NCBI GenBank assembly: GCA_035935115.1
Contig: DASYXK010000023.1
Span: 1-42,284 of the forward strand
Length of the DNA stretch: 42,284 nt
Direction of reading: 5' to 3'
DNA from: TA-20 sp035935115
Lineage (GTDB): Archaea; Thermoproteota; Nitrososphaeria; Nitrososphaerales; Nitrosopumilaceae
In this document: in pieces, positions 7,380 to 16,125 of the stretch
How the letters are laid out: each line of letters opens with the position of its first letter
Numbering within the stretch: position 1 is the stretch's first letter
The notes under the pieces: model-generated
Databases searched by the model: none
What the model was told of the DNA's origin: nothing
What the model saw: only the letters and a program-made list of their open reading frames with translations
Position numbers and translations under genes: made by a program

Positions 7380-8147
7380 CTAGTCTTCATTTAACAAATA
7401 TTCCACATCAATGTTAAAGTACGTCCGTAGCAGACTGATGTAGTTTTTTATGGGTACGGGTATTTCATGTCCGCACGCAACTCCAAGATTTTTTGCATTT
7501 ATCCATATGACAAGGGACTGTAGTATGGTAAGAAAGCGATCGTTACCAGCATCTGGTGATCCTACTGCTCTGGTATATCTTTCTGCAAACTCCCATGCAA
7601 CCACAAAATCTATACAGTCTGTTCCAAATACAGAAAGAAGCTGCTCTTGTAGACTGGATGCTTTTTTAAAAGGAACCATATTCAAAATGTAAGGAAAATC
7701 TACCCTGTCTGGTATGGTACCTGGAAGCGGTCCCCAAATCGTTATTATTCTGCACCCTTCTTTCAGATTGGAAAATTTCGGCATCATTTTCTCAATTATG
7801 TTTTGATCTGAAAACCAAAAAAGAATTACAGTAGCATCACTGATATCTGATTCTAAAATATCCTGGCACTGCAAAATTCCATTTGAAATTTTCTTTTCTT
7901 CTAGCAATTTTTTTGCAAAAGAAATTTTTTCTTTGTCATTGTCTATTCCTACTGCCTTTTTTACACCAAATTCTTCCAAGGCAATTGCTATTCCATTTCC
8001 ATTTCCACATCCAAGATGATAAAACACATCATCTTTGTTTAATTGAACAAATCGAAATATCTCTCTAAAAGCATTATCTGGAAGCTGCACATCCTGACCT
8101 GAGATGATGGACTGCGGAAGAGATGCTAGATAATCTTCTATTTTCAC
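7380..8147 (-). CDS. Class I SAM-dependent methyltransferase-like protein
   Basis: 255 residues with a Rossmann methyltransferase fold. Motif I is VFYHLGCGNGNGIAIA at about 41-56, the acidic end of strand 2 is AVGIDNDKEK (Asp69), and motif IV is represented by DATVILFWF. The motif I form and the preceding helix resemble archaeal DOT1/PCMT-like proteins. The C-terminal ~100 residues contain an unusual Trp/Phe-rich stretch and a long helical segment, with no substrate-defining motif that I recognise. The substrate is therefore unknown. The gene starts 25 bases after the UPF0147 gene on the same strand and may share its transcript. Confidence 0.75.
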   Translation of the reverse strand: MKIEDYLASLPQSIISGQDVQLPDNAFREIFRFVQLNKDDVFYHLGCGNGNGIAIALEEFGVKKAVGIDNDKEKISFAKKLLEEKKISNGILQCQDILESDISDATVILFWFSDQNIIEKMMPKFSNLKEGCRIITIWGPLPGTIPDRVDFPYILNMVPFKKASSLQEQLLSVFGTDCIDFVVAWEFAERYTRAVGSPDAGNDRFLTILQSLVIWINAKNLGVACGHEIPVPIKNYISLLRTYFNIDVEYLLNED

Positions 8148-8172
8148 AAGTAACCAAGCTATTTTACTAAAT

Positions 8173-8442
8173 TTATTCCCTTATTCTCTCAAGTGCAGAA
8201 ACAGCTTGCCATAGTGTTACCCGTACATAGGATGGCATGTTAGGATCTTGTGTTATGTCATCAAGTGTGCTAATGGCATTTGATGCCCTTACAGCAACTG
8301 CATATTCTTGTTTTTTGAGCTCAATAATTAACTCGCTTATGCTTTTTTTGATATTTTTTGGAGTAGAAGGATTTGAAACTATGTCTTCAAGTGTAGTAAC
8401 GGCCGTGTTTAGTGTTTCTGTGTTTTGAGCTTTGTCGACCAT
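8173..8442 (-). CDS. UPF0147 family small helical protein
   Basis: An 89-residue, almost entirely helical protein. It has two visibly similar halves: TTLEDIVSNPSTPKNIKKSI near residue 16 and STLDDITQDPNMPSYVRVTL near 63. Each half has the pattern leucine-acidic-helix, Asn/Asp-Pro, then Pro and a helix. This is the pattern of the UPF0147 family, found across archaea, whose function is not known. The ATG at 8442 is unambiguous. The methyltransferase-like gene follows on the same strand. Confidence 0.85.
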   Translation of the reverse strand: MVDKAQNTETLNTAVTTLEDIVSNPSTPKNIKKSISELIIELKKQEYAVAVRASNAISTLDDITQDPNMPSYVRVTLWQAVSALERIRE

Positions 8443-8489
8443 TGTACATCAACGCTAACCTAATTGGGTTGATTTTATAAAGTTTGCAC

Positions 8490-8798
8490 TTAGAGCTCTA
8501 AGAACACATTTTCAGATTCTACTACTATTTTGTATGAATTCAAATCTTTTATTTTTGCTGGAAATGCGTGAAGCTTGCCTGCTTTACAATCAAACTTTGC
8601 TCCGTGCCAACCACATGTCAATATGACACCTTCCAGGGTTCCTTCTGAAAGACTTGCACCAGCATGTGTACAGGTATCATCCATGGCATAAAAATTGCCA
8701 TCTACATTTACTACAAGTATCTCTTTTCCGTCTGCAGTAACTTTCTGCATCTTGCCAGCTGGAATGTCAGCTGCCTTGCCAACAATTATTTTTCCCAT
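8490..8798 (-). CDS. Rieske-type [2Fe-2S] ferredoxin
   Basis: 102 residues, a soluble Rieske ferredoxin. The cluster ligands are complete: Cys43 and His45 in CTHAG, Cys62 and His65 in CGWHGAKFD. No signal peptide or membrane helix is present, so it is a cytosolic electron carrier of the kind paired with oxygenases or reductases, not the Rieske subunit of complex III. No oxygenase is adjacent. The FAH-family hydrolase follows 53 bases upstream on the chromosome, in the same direction. Partners are unknown. Confidence 0.93.
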   Translation of the reverse strand: MGKIIVGKAADIPAGKMQKVTADGKEILVVNVDGNFYAMDDTCTHAGASLSEGTLEGVILTCGWHGAKFDCKAGKLHAFPAKIKDLNSYKIVVESENVFLEL

Positions 8799-8851
8799 AC
8801 TGGTTTTAAATTTTCAACGCAATTAATGTTTTTTGTATCTTGAAGAGATTT

Positions 8852-9712
8852 CTAAACGAATTTTACAGTGTTTTCAAGCTTGCCAAGGCCTTCGATTTCC
8901 ATCTCTATCTTATCCCCGTCTTTCAAAAATACCGCATCTGGTTTGTTTAACATGACTCCAGCAGGCGTTCCTGTTGATATGATATCGCCTTTTTCCAGAG
9001 TCATAACTTTGCTTAGCATGGAAACAATGGAATAAACTCCCAAGAACATGTTTGAAGTAGAGGAATTTTGTCTTACAATTCCATTCACCTTTGTTATCAT
9101 TTTCAGATTTTGAGGATTGGGTACCTCATCTGCAGTAGTAATCCACGGTCCACATGGAGCAAATGTATCGAATCCTTTTGCACGGGTAAATTGTTTATCC
9201 TTTGCCTGAATGTCTCGAGCAGAAGCGTCGTTTAAAATCATGTACCCAAAAATTGCACTCTTGGCTTGTTCCTCTGTGATGTTTTTACAATCTTTTCCTA
9301 TGATTAGTGCTAGTTCTATCTCATAGTCAAGCTTTGAGACAAATGAGGGGCAAATTATTTCAGAAGTGGCTCCGTTTAGTGTAGATCTTGGTTTTATTAT
9401 TATTGCAGGTTCGTCTGGAGGTATGAGATTTTGTTCTTTGGCATGATCTTTGTAGTTAAATGCAAGACAAATAATCTTGGAAGGGTTTGGTATTGGCGCA
9501 AGAAACTTTACATCTGAAATGTTTTGCGTAAAATTTAATTTTGGAATTTTAGGTTTTACCTCGTCATACCACCCATCAAAAAGAAAGTCTTTGATGTTTT
9601 GTGGTATGGGAATTCCTGTTTGAGATGTAATTCCTTCTTTTGTAATTACGTTCTTACCATTTACAAAACCATATGTTTCCATATTGTTTGCTAACAACCT
9701 TGTAATTTTCAT
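8852..9712 (-). CDS. Fumarylacetoacetate hydrolase (FAH) family protein
   Basis: 286 residues. The FAH catalytic domain occupies the last ~200 residues: KIICLAFNYKDHAKEQ, then the metal-ligand region DYEIELALIIGKD (Glu residues), NDASARDIQ, ARAKGFDTFAPCGPW-type sequence, and the terminal ISTGTPAGVM. Members hydrolyse or decarboxylate 2-oxo acid intermediates with Mg2+ (acylpyruvate hydrolase, oxaloacetate decarboxylase, 2-hydroxyhepta-2,4-diene-dioate isomerase). The substrate cannot be told here. It lies 6 bases after gltX in the same direction, so it is probably the last gene of the ipk-to-FAH transcript. Confidence 0.88.
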   Translation of the reverse strand: MKITRLLANNMETYGFVNGKNVITKEGITSQTGIPIPQNIKDFLFDGWYDEVKPKIPKLNFTQNISDVKFLAPIPNPSKIICLAFNYKDHAKEQNLIPPDEPAIIIKPRSTLNGATSEIICPSFVSKLDYEIELALIIGKDCKNITEEQAKSAIFGYMILNDASARDIQAKDKQFTRAKGFDTFAPCGPWITTADEVPNPQNLKMITKVNGIVRQNSSTSNMFLGVYSIVSMLSKVMTLEKGDIISTGTPAGVMLNKPDAVFLKDGDKIEMEIEGLGKLENTVKFV

Positions 9713-9718
9713 TTTTTT

Positions 9719-11428
9719 TCACTTGTGAGTATAGATTGCTTGCATCGCAGAATCTTTTCTGCAATAACCAAACCTGACAAATTGAATTTCCGCACCCTCA
9801 TTTAATTCTAAGTAGTGATTTTCTGTATAAGCATGTAGAGTTTCAAGACTATCCTCGTTAAATTTTTCATTTACAAAGAGAGTTTTTGGTATCAAAATGT
9901 TTAGTTTTGTCGCACTTTTTTGTGGAATCCATTGAATCTTTGGCAATTCTGCCTTGAAATCATCACCAGAATACTCTGCTTCTATTTCTGATCCTGTCTT
10001 TGTTATTTTTACATTATAAAGTTCGATTAGTCTAACTTGATCTCCTACCTTGAGAGTTTTTGTATCAGCTCCGGATATGTAAAAATTACCGTCAATTTCC
10101 ACACGTCTCTTACCCATCTCGCTTCTTTGTGGATGGTTGGGAAGTTCAACTTGTGTAAGCTTGTTGTTCTTTATTGTGATTTTTACAGGTTCTGTTACCA
10201 TAAACAGTCTAATGCTTGTTACATCAATTATTTTTCGATTAAATGATTCTAGTGTATCAAATGGAGCAAGGGTATCTGATTTTGTAAAGCTTAATGAGAG
10301 AACAAATTTTCTGATTGCCTCTGGAACTATCCCCCTTCTGCGCATTGCCTCAAGTGTAGGCAGTCTTGGATCGTCATATCCTGATACTTTGCCATCTTGA
10401 ACCAACGGCTTTAGGATTCTTTTTGAGACAGGCATACCTTCAAACTCTAGTCTTGAAAATTCGAGCATCTTTGGCTTTCTCATTCCAAGCTTATCCAAAA
10501 TAGCATGGTAGAGCTCATTTCTAAGCTCATACTCTTTTGTCCTAAATGCATGAGTTACTCCATCTATGCTGTCTTCTATGGCAACTGCAAAGTCATAGTT
10601 TGGCCAGATTCTGTATTTGTCTATAAGCAATGGATGAATTTCATCTATTATTCTAAACATTGCTGGGTCACGCATTACTGTATTTTCAGATTGCATGTCG
10701 CCACGGAATCTTACAATTGCTTCTCCAGGTTTGTATTTCTCAAACATATCGTGCCATCTTTTGATATTTTGATCATGATCTCCTGCGCGGCATTTGCAAG
10801 CTTTCATCTCTCTTCGATTCTTGCTTATTGTCTCTTTGTCGCAGGTACAAACATATGCATTACCTGCTTCGATCATCTGCAATCCTTTTTTGTAGATTAA
10901 TTCCATATCGTCCGAAGTATTCTTGATTCGATCATATTTCACTCCAAGCCAGTCAAGCCCAACTTTTATTGCAGCATAATATTCCAGTCTCTCATTTTCA
11001 GGATTTGTATCATCAAATCGCAGTATTAGTTTTCCACCATACATCTTTGCATATTCTTCATCTATAATGGCAGCTTTTGCATGACCGATATGCGGATAAC
11101 CATTTGGTTCTGGGGGAAATCTTGTTACCACTTTTCCCTGTTCTGCACCTTCGAGTGGTGGTAAACCAACTCTTTCCAGTTTTGGCTTTACCGCTAGTAA
11201 TTCTGGAAAACTGCTTTCAAGCTCAGCTTTTTGTTCAGCTAACGAAATTTTGTTGACGTTTGATACAATCTCTGAAATTAATGGCATTATCTCCTTTGCC
11301 TTGGTTCTCAGATCTGGTCTTGAACCAAGTATTTTTGATATTACTGCATCGTTACGAGTTTTTCCCTCATGTTCTGAAGCATTTTGTAAAGCTATTCCCC
11401 TGATAGCCTTCTTGACATCATCTTCCAA
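9719..11428 (-). CDS. gltX: Glutamyl-tRNA synthetase, archaeal type
   Basis: 569 residues. A helical N-terminal extension of about 95 residues precedes the class I catalytic core. RFPPEPNGYPHIGHAKAA carries the HIGH signature at 113-116, and PVSKR is the KMSKS-equivalent loop around residue 350. CTCD followed by CKCR in the acceptor-binding insert looks like a zinc-binding knuckle. The C-terminal half is the beta-barrel anticodon domain of the archaeal/eukaryotic GlxRS group, not the bacterial alpha-helical one. It charges tRNA-Glu and, in archaea with GatDE, also supports Gln-tRNA formation from charged intermediates. The start is TTG at 11428, placed directly after the TAA of the preceding prenyl synthase gene. 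Confidence 0.95.
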   Translation of the reverse strand: MEDDVKKAIRGIALQNASEHEGKTRNDAVISKILGSRPDLRTKAKEIMPLISEIVSNVNKISLAEQKAELESSFPELLAVKPKLERVGLPPLEGAEQGKVVTRFPPEPNGYPHIGHAKAAIIDEEYAKMYGGKLILRFDDTNPENERLEYYAAIKVGLDWLGVKYDRIKNTSDDMELIYKKGLQMIEAGNAYVCTCDKETISKNRREMKACKCRAGDHDQNIKRWHDMFEKYKPGEAIVRFRGDMQSENTVMRDPAMFRIIDEIHPLLIDKYRIWPNYDFAVAIEDSIDGVTHAFRTKEYELRNELYHAILDKLGMRKPKMLEFSRLEFEGMPVSKRILKPLVQDGKVSGYDDPRLPTLEAMRRRGIVPEAIRKFVLSLSFTKSDTLAPFDTLESFNRKIIDVTSIRLFMVTEPVKITIKNNKLTQVELPNHPQRSEMGKRRVEIDGNFYISGADTKTLKVGDQVRLIELYNVKITKTGSEIEAEYSGDDFKAELPKIQWIPQKSATKLNILIPKTLFVNEKFNEDSLETLHAYTENHYLELNEGAEIQFVRFGYCRKDSAMQAIYTHK

Positions 11429-12409
11429 TTATTGACTCCTCTCCACTACAAAATCTAAAAGAGACAAGAGCTCGTTTTTTGCTGAACCCTTGTAACTTGA
11501 TAGCGATTTTTTTGCTGCATTAGAATACTGTAACGCCTTTTTCCTAACTGTATTTTCTATTCCCATAGATGAAATTATTTTTACTGCATTTTTCAATTCT
11601 TTTTTTGATACGGTGGAATTTCCAAATGCGTTTAGAATTGTTTGCTTTTTCTGACCACTTGCTTTGTTTATTGCAAGAAGTATAGGAAGTGATTTTTTAC
11701 CTTCACGTAAATCATTTCCAACAGGTTTTTTTGTAACTTTTGGATCTCCGATTATGCCAATTAAATCATCAACTATTTGAAATGCAACGCCTAGATTTAT
11801 TCCAAAAGAAGAAAGATTTGCAACATCCTTACTTTTCGTATTTGCGCTAATTGCTCCCATGGCACACGCAGCGGCAAATAGGGCAGATGTCTTTTTTTCT
11901 ATCATTTCAATGTATTGTTTTTCTGTAGGAATTTTTTTTGACTGGGCCATCATTATGTCAAGTGCTTGACCTTCACATACTTCACTACATGCTTTGGCAA
12001 GATTGAAAACTAGTCCAAGACGCACATCCTTTGGCATCTTAGGATCATGTGAAATGGTTTCAAATGCTTTTGAGAACAAGACATCTCCAGCCAAGATACC
12101 GACAGGTATTCCAAATTTAGTGTGTGTTGTGGGTACGCCATGTCGCATTTCATCATTATCCATAATATCATCATGAATTAATGTGAAATTGTGAACCATT
12201 TCTATTGCAGCAGCTGCAGGCAATGCTTGTTTTAGAGTGCCACCAAGAATTTCACAGCTCTTTATAACCATGAATGGTCGCAGTCTCTTTCCGCCATGTT
12301 CTATGAGGTATGAGGCTGCCTCATAGATCTCTTCTGGATTACCATGAAGACTTGAGAGAAGAAACGAATTTACTTTTTTTGCATTTTTTGATATGGAACT
12401 AAATGACAT
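11429..12409 (-). CDS. Geranylgeranyl/farnesyl diphosphate synthase (polyprenyl synthetase)
   Basis: 326 residues from the ATG at 12409. It condenses IPP with allylic diphosphates to make the C20 chain of archaeal ether lipids. The first aspartate-rich motif DDIMD is at 80-84 and the second is DDLIGIIGD. GGKRLRP, which binds IPP, is at 39-45. The residues before the first motif (NFTLIH) have no obvious chain-terminating bulky pair beyond Phe, so C20 is likely but not proven. An upstream in-frame TTG at 12427 exists, but ATG at 12409 overlaps the idi stop as TAATG and begins the family's N-terminus better. It is coupled with idi, ipk and mvk in the isoprenoid run. Confidence 0.92.
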   Translation of the reverse strand: MSFSSISKNAKKVNSFLLSSLHGNPEEIYEAASYLIEHGGKRLRPFMVIKSCEILGGTLKQALPAAAAIEMVHNFTLIHDDIMDNDEMRHGVPTTHTKFGIPVGILAGDVLFSKAFETISHDPKMPKDVRLGLVFNLAKACSEVCEGQALDIMMAQSKKIPTEKQYIEMIEKKTSALFAAACAMGAISANTKSKDVANLSSFGINLGVAFQIVDDLIGIIGDPKVTKKPVGNDLREGKKSLPILLAINKASGQKKQTILNAFGNSTVSKKELKNAVKIISSMGIENTVRKKALQYSNAAKKSLSSYKGSAKNELLSLLDFVVERSQ

Positions 12410-13044
12410 TACTTTTTGAGCTCCCATTTGTTGTCAGGAAAATGATACTTGAGTGGTTTTTCAAGAATTTGCTTGACATCATTTCTAATCCACTTGTTCA
12501 AAATTGAACTATGTTGTGGTAGAATATCTTTTTTAGATTCTGACAAAAAATACAATGCGACAATCATCCACGGGCAGTATATCTGTGGTGATTTTTTAAT
12601 ATCATTTAGAAGATCATCTAATGTATTCCATTTTACATCGTTGATTTCTTCTTTTACTAATTTTATTTTTGTAGGATCATCAACTATGCCAATCAAAGTT
12701 CCACATACTTCGTTTTCAGAACCAATATCTTTGTATGGAACATGGTATTCAAATTTGAACAAGTAATCAAGCTTGCAAGATATTCCCAATTCCTCTGGCA
12801 ATCTTCTTTCTGCAGACGAAACATATGTCTCTGATTGTCTTGGATGACTTGCTACAGTTCCGTCCCAGTCGCCTGGCCATAGCATCTTATCCATGCTGCG
12901 CTGTGTTAGAAGCAATTTTCCTTCTCTGTTAAACAAAAGAATTGTAAAAGCTCTATGCAACTTGCCATTTGGCAAATGGCATTTTACCTTTTCCTCGATT
13001 CCTATTGGTTTGTCATTACTGTCCACCAGAATCAAATATTCCAT
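12409..13044 (-). CDS. idi: Isopentenyl-diphosphate delta-isomerase type 1
   Basis: A Nudix-fold isomerase interconverting IPP and DMAPP. HRAFTILLFNREGKLLLTQR, then the active-site Cys/Trp region ending WDGTVASHPR, and ERRLPEELGI (the Nudix-helix remnant) are all present. Catalytic Glu comes in the FEYHVPY-E-N-E-V-C region. The chosen ATG at 13044 gives 211 residues and lies 10 bases after the ipk stop, with AAAGGAC ahead of it. A TTG at 13080 would add 12 residues and overlap ipk. Type 1 (Zn/Mg-dependent) is notable because many other archaea carry the flavin-dependent type 2 enzyme. It ends in a one-base overlap with the prenyl synthase. Confidence 0.93.
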   Translation of the reverse strand: MEYLILVDSNDKPIGIEEKVKCHLPNGKLHRAFTILLFNREGKLLLTQRSMDKMLWPGDWDGTVASHPRQSETYVSSAERRLPEELGISCKLDYLFKFEYHVPYKDIGSENEVCGTLIGIVDDPTKIKLVKEEINDVKWNTLDDLLNDIKKSPQIYCPWMIVALYFLSESKKDILPQHSSILNKWIRNDVKQILEKPLKYHFPDNKWELKK

Positions 13045-13054
13045 GTCTGTCCTT

Positions 13055-13795
13055 TTATCCTCTGAATACAGTTCCTTCAAATTTTTTACCTTTTATAGCG
13101 TTTACAATTCTCTCAGGTTTGTTACCATTTACCAAAAACACGTTAACTCCACCATTTGAGATCATAGTAGCTTCTTTTATTTTACGAACCATGCCTCCAG
13201 TCACGTCCATTCCTACCTTTGAAATGGCCGTCTTCTGACCCTTTATCTCATGTAGGAGCTTTTTTGTTTTCATGTCAGAATATACTCCATCTACATTTAA
13301 CACAAAAATTGCTAACCTTGGTTTTAGAACTTTTGCTAAGATTCCCATAATTCTGTCTCCAGATAAAATATAGAACTTGTTTTGACCATACCATAATACA
13401 TCACCATATGATACCGGAACAAATCTGTCTTTGGCAATTATTGAAATCTCTTTTACTTTTTTAGTGTTAGCTTTATCACCAAACATAAAATCAGTTGGAG
13501 GTAGGCAGTAAGGATTTAGTTTATTTTTTAAAAACGAATCCAAGATTATCTTATTCAATTCTATCATGGAATTTTTTACTACTGCTACACCCTTCTTACT
13601 GTATTTTGCAGGTTTTGTATGCATGTCATATCTTACGGACCAATAATGTCCAAATGATCCTCCACCATGCACTATGATTATAGGCTCACTTACTTTTTTT
13701 AATTGAATGGCAATCTTGTTTATTGCCGAAATGTTTGGAGTCAGAGGCTTTTGCTTATTGGTTATGATGGAACCTCCAAGCTTTATCAAAATCAT
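13055..13795 (-). CDS. ipk: Isopentenyl phosphate kinase
   Basis: An amino-acid-kinase-fold enzyme that phosphorylates isopentenyl phosphate to IPP, the last step of the archaeal (modified) mevalonate route. The phosphate-binding start IKLGGSIITNK is at residues 4-14. HGGGSFGHYW at 43-52 contains the catalytic His50, at the same number reported for the Thermoplasma enzyme. Later motifs are SGDRIMG and DVTGGMVRKI. 246 residues is normal. A TATA-like element 27 bases upstream of the ATG indicates its own promoter inside the larger gene run. Together with mvk and idi it indicates the isopentenyl-phosphate variant of the pathway. Confidence 0.94.
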   Translation of the reverse strand: MILIKLGGSIITNKQKPLTPNISAINKIAIQLKKVSEPIIIVHGGGSFGHYWSVRYDMHTKPAKYSKKGVAVVKNSMIELNKIILDSFLKNKLNPYCLPPTDFMFGDKANTKKVKEISIIAKDRFVPVSYGDVLWYGQNKFYILSGDRIMGILAKVLKPRLAIFVLNVDGVYSDMKTKKLLHEIKGQKTAISKVGMDVTGGMVRKIKEATMISNGGVNVFLVNGNKPERIVNAIKGKKFEGTVFRG

Positions 13796-13816
13796 ATTTT
13801 TTTCAGCAATTCTCTC

Positions 13817-13828
13817 GGTTTAAAAAGT
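13817..13828 (-). promoter_or_regulatory. Internal TATA-like box for the ipk-idi-GGPPS-gltX-FAH segment
   Basis: On the minus strand CTTTTTAAACCG is centred about 27 bases before the ipk ATG. It lies in the only sizeable gap (105 bases) of the run, so it probably splits the cluster into two transcripts. Confidence 0.5.
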
Positions 13829-13900
13829 ATCTATCTGAAAGAAAACCAAAATTTCATTCCTAGGCACAAGCATGAACAAAATAAACCCAAAAAAGATGTT

Positions 13901-14329
13901 TCAAGTTTCTATTGCCTTTGCAAAATCGTCAAAATACCCATTAATGATTTCTTTAATCTTATTTGCTGAAAAAATACTGGTGAATCTAAGAAGACCTCTT
14001 AATTTCAAGTCAATATCAATTGTGATTCTGGTACCTTCTGGCACGCGTTCATATTTTTTTGTAATATGACTACCTCTTGCATCTCCAGACAGAACAAAAG
14101 TTTCATGAATTTCAGGCTGTTTTATCACATTTTTAGTCATGACCGAAAATTCTCTGTCTGCTATTTTCCCATGAATCTCAACTACAGAAGTAAACTCGCG
14201 AACTGAGCGTATTCTGATTAGTTTGAAGTATTGCGGTAGCTTTTGTGTAAAACTCTCAAAATCAGTTCCTGCTTTGAATGCCTTTTCTCTTTCTACATTG
14301 ACAATCTTTTCAAGTTGTATTTTTTGCAA
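13901..14329 (-). CDS. SRPBCC/START-like (polyketide-cyclase/COQ10-type) domain protein
   Basis: 142 residues with the SRPBCC layout: a first strand with an opening helix (VNVEREKAFKAGTDFESF), a run of antiparallel strands (IRIRSVREFTSVVEIHGKI, HETFVLSGDARGSHITKKY, GTRITIDIDLKL), and a long C-terminal helix ending the domain. Such folds bind hydrophobic ligands in a deep pocket, and COQ10-type members carry isoprenoid lipids. Its place between mvk and ipk suggests a link to isoprenoid intermediates or lipid quinones, but that is inference from context. No catalytic residues are identifiable. It lies 8 bases from mvk and is cotranscribed with it. Confidence 0.75.
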   Translation of the reverse strand: MQKIQLEKIVNVEREKAFKAGTDFESFTQKLPQYFKLIRIRSVREFTSVVEIHGKIADREFSVMTKNVIKQPEIHETFVLSGDARGSHITKKYERVPEGTRITIDIDLKLRGLLRFTSIFSANKIKEIINGYFDDFAKAIET

Positions 14330-14337
14330 TTTTATTC

Positions 14338-15288
14338 CTAAGTATATACAAGTCCATTAAAATCGATTTTAGCAGAAAAACATTCGCTATGGGTTTTTAG
14401 ATTAGATAGAGTTTTTTCAAGATTAGACTTGTCCACAAGTGCAATTATGCATCCTCCTCCGCCCGCACCAGTTATTTTTGCACCAAACGAAGTTTTTTTA
14501 GCCTCTCTTACCAAAAGTGCAAGCTTTTCAGTGGAGATGTTTATTCTTTCCAGCAAATCCTGATTCTTTGACATTAGCAAGCCCAGTGATTCTAGATCAT
14601 TATTTTCTAAAGACACAAGAGCATTTTGAATTAGGATTGATTCTTGGTCACAAAATGAAGCAAACAAGTCCTCATTATTTTCTCGGAATCTTCTTACGTT
14701 TTCAACAACCTCGCTAGTAAAATGCGCCTGTTTTGAATTTGCAATCACAAGATCAAAATTAGCTTTTGAGTTGATCTTTTTAAAACCATTTTTCATATCG
14801 TATTCCATTAGTCCACCAAAAGTACAGACAGAACAGTCTGCACCTGACGTATTTTCAAATATGGTACGTTCAGCTTCTATTGCAATTTTCAAAACTTCCT
14901 CTTTTGGCAGCTTTCCAAATAATCCCATAACTGATGCCGCAACTGCAACACAGCAGGCAGATGAGGAGCCAAGACCAATGCCTGCAGGAATCTCAGAGTC
15001 TATCTTTATCTCAATTCCAACATTTCTTTCTAATTTTTCTAATGCTTTTTTTGCAATATACAAAAATGGCTTCATTACATCCATGGATCTATCAGCCGTT
15101 GACAGTGAATCTGTACTTATTTCCACATTACCAATATCGGATTTTATCTTGATCTTTTTTTCATCAATTATTTGTGATGTGGCGGTAATTCGCTTATCAA
15201 TAGAGCAAAGTATTGCCTTTATACCGTACACCACAAAATGCTCACCAAATAAAATTACCTTTCCAGGTGCTGAAGCGACAGATTTCAT
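14338..15288 (-). CDS. mvk: Mevalonate kinase (GHMP family)
   Basis: 316 residues from the ATG at 15288. It phosphorylates mevalonate to mevalonate 5-phosphate. GHMP motif 1 is SAPGKVILFGEHFVVYG at about 6-22, with the mevalonate-kinase-type GEH. Motif 2 is PAGIGLGSSSA at 101-111, and motif 3 is KITGAGGGGCII near the C-terminus. The frame is open upstream to 15432, but that extension has no family resemblance and lies inside the MEMO gene. The start chosen overlaps the MEMO stop as ATGA, the classic coupled arrangement. It is the first isoprenoid gene of the run. Confidence 0.94.
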   Translation of the reverse strand: MKSVASAPGKVILFGEHFVVYGIKAILCSIDKRITATSQIIDEKKIKIKSDIGNVEISTDSLSTADRSMDVMKPFLYIAKKALEKLERNVGIEIKIDSEIPAGIGLGSSSACCVAVAASVMGLFGKLPKEEVLKIAIEAERTIFENTSGADCSVCTFGGLMEYDMKNGFKKINSKANFDLVIANSKQAHFTSEVVENVRRFRENNEDLFASFCDQESILIQNALVSLENNDLESLGLLMSKNQDLLERINISTEKLALLVREAKKTSFGAKITGAGGGGCIIALVDKSNLEKTLSNLKTHSECFSAKIDFNGLVYT

Positions 15289-16121
15289 GAAAACACAATC
15301 GATGCATATCCTACCACGGAACTCTTGTCGCCTGTTACATCGCCACTTGTAGCATACTTTAACAATCTTCCTTCTTTTGCTCCAAGCTCCTTGCAGGCCA
15401 TCATGGTAGACGCGATCGCCCCATATCCGCATGCGCTAACTTGTTTTTCTTGTAAAACTCTGTAAAATTCATCTAAATCTAAATTTAAGATTGGTTCGAT
15501 TAGAGCAGAGTCCTGTTTGTGGGCAAAATTATTTTCTTCATAATGTGTAAAATCAGAAGAACCAACAACCATTGTTTTTCGCATCTTTGCAATCTTTGCT
15601 ATTGCAGAGCCTACCTTTTTAGCAGTTTGGTAGTCCTGATTTATCAAAATTATGGGAAGTATCTTGAATTTATGAGAATAAATTTCTTGAAGCATTGGTA
15701 TCTGGACCTCTAAACTATGATCCCTTGTATGGGAAAAAAAATCCAACTCGATGTCTTTGAAAATTTTGTTTATCTCTATAGCGCATTCCGAATCAACTTC
15801 TACTTCGCCAAGAGGAGTTTTCCACATGCCTTCCTTCATCACTGCAACATTACAACCTATTCCATAATGGTTTGGGCCGGTAATTATGACAAGTTCAGGT
15901 CTTTGTGACGATATAGAGTAAAAAGAATTTGTTGCCACTGGACCAGAATACATGTAACCTGCATGTGGAGAGATGACGCCAAGAATTTTTTCATTGTCTG
16001 ATGTTGGAGGAATTTTTCCTGGTCCAAAAGGATGCAAAAAACAATCATGTATCACAGTTTTTAACTCGTTTTTTTCTTTTGGATAGAACATGCCAGCAAC
16101 AGCTGGTGTTCTTACCTGCAT
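15285..16121 (-). CDS. MEMO1 family protein
   Basis: 278 residues of the MEMO (mediator of ErbB2-driven motility)/class III extradiol dioxygenase-like fold, present in nearly all archaea beside mvk. Conserved blocks are RTPAVAGMFYP at the N-terminus, SPHAGYMYSGPVA, GPNHYGIG, EVDSE, HSLEVQIPML and SSDFTHYE. The His and Asp/Glu residues in these blocks correspond to the metal-site cluster of the fold. The archaeal function is not established, and redox or metal roles have been proposed for the human protein. The ATG at 16121 follows the rps2 stop by 4 bases. An upstream in-frame extension to 16223 would run inside rps2 and is rejected. Confidence 0.9.
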   Translation of the reverse strand: MQVRTPAVAGMFYPKEKNELKTVIHDCFLHPFGPGKIPPTSDNEKILGVISPHAGYMYSGPVATNSFYSISSQRPELVIITGPNHYGIGCNVAVMKEGMWKTPLGEVEVDSECAIEINKIFKDIELDFFSHTRDHSLEVQIPMLQEIYSHKFKILPIILINQDYQTAKKVGSAIAKIAKMRKTMVVGSSDFTHYEENNFAHKQDSALIEPILNLDLDEFYRVLQEKQVSACGYGAIASTMMACKELGAKEGRLLKYATSGDVTGDKSSVVGYASIVFS

Positions 16122-16125
16122 TACT

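Noticed and set aside
14771..15352. Long plus-strand open frame (193 codons) across mvk
   Set aside because: It is antisense to a well-supported mevalonate kinase and has no recognisable domain; a shadow of codon bias.
15289..15432. In-frame N-terminal extension of mevalonate kinase
   Set aside because: It lies inside the MEMO gene, is unlike GHMP kinases, and the ATG at 15288 makes a clean ATGA overlap with MEMO.
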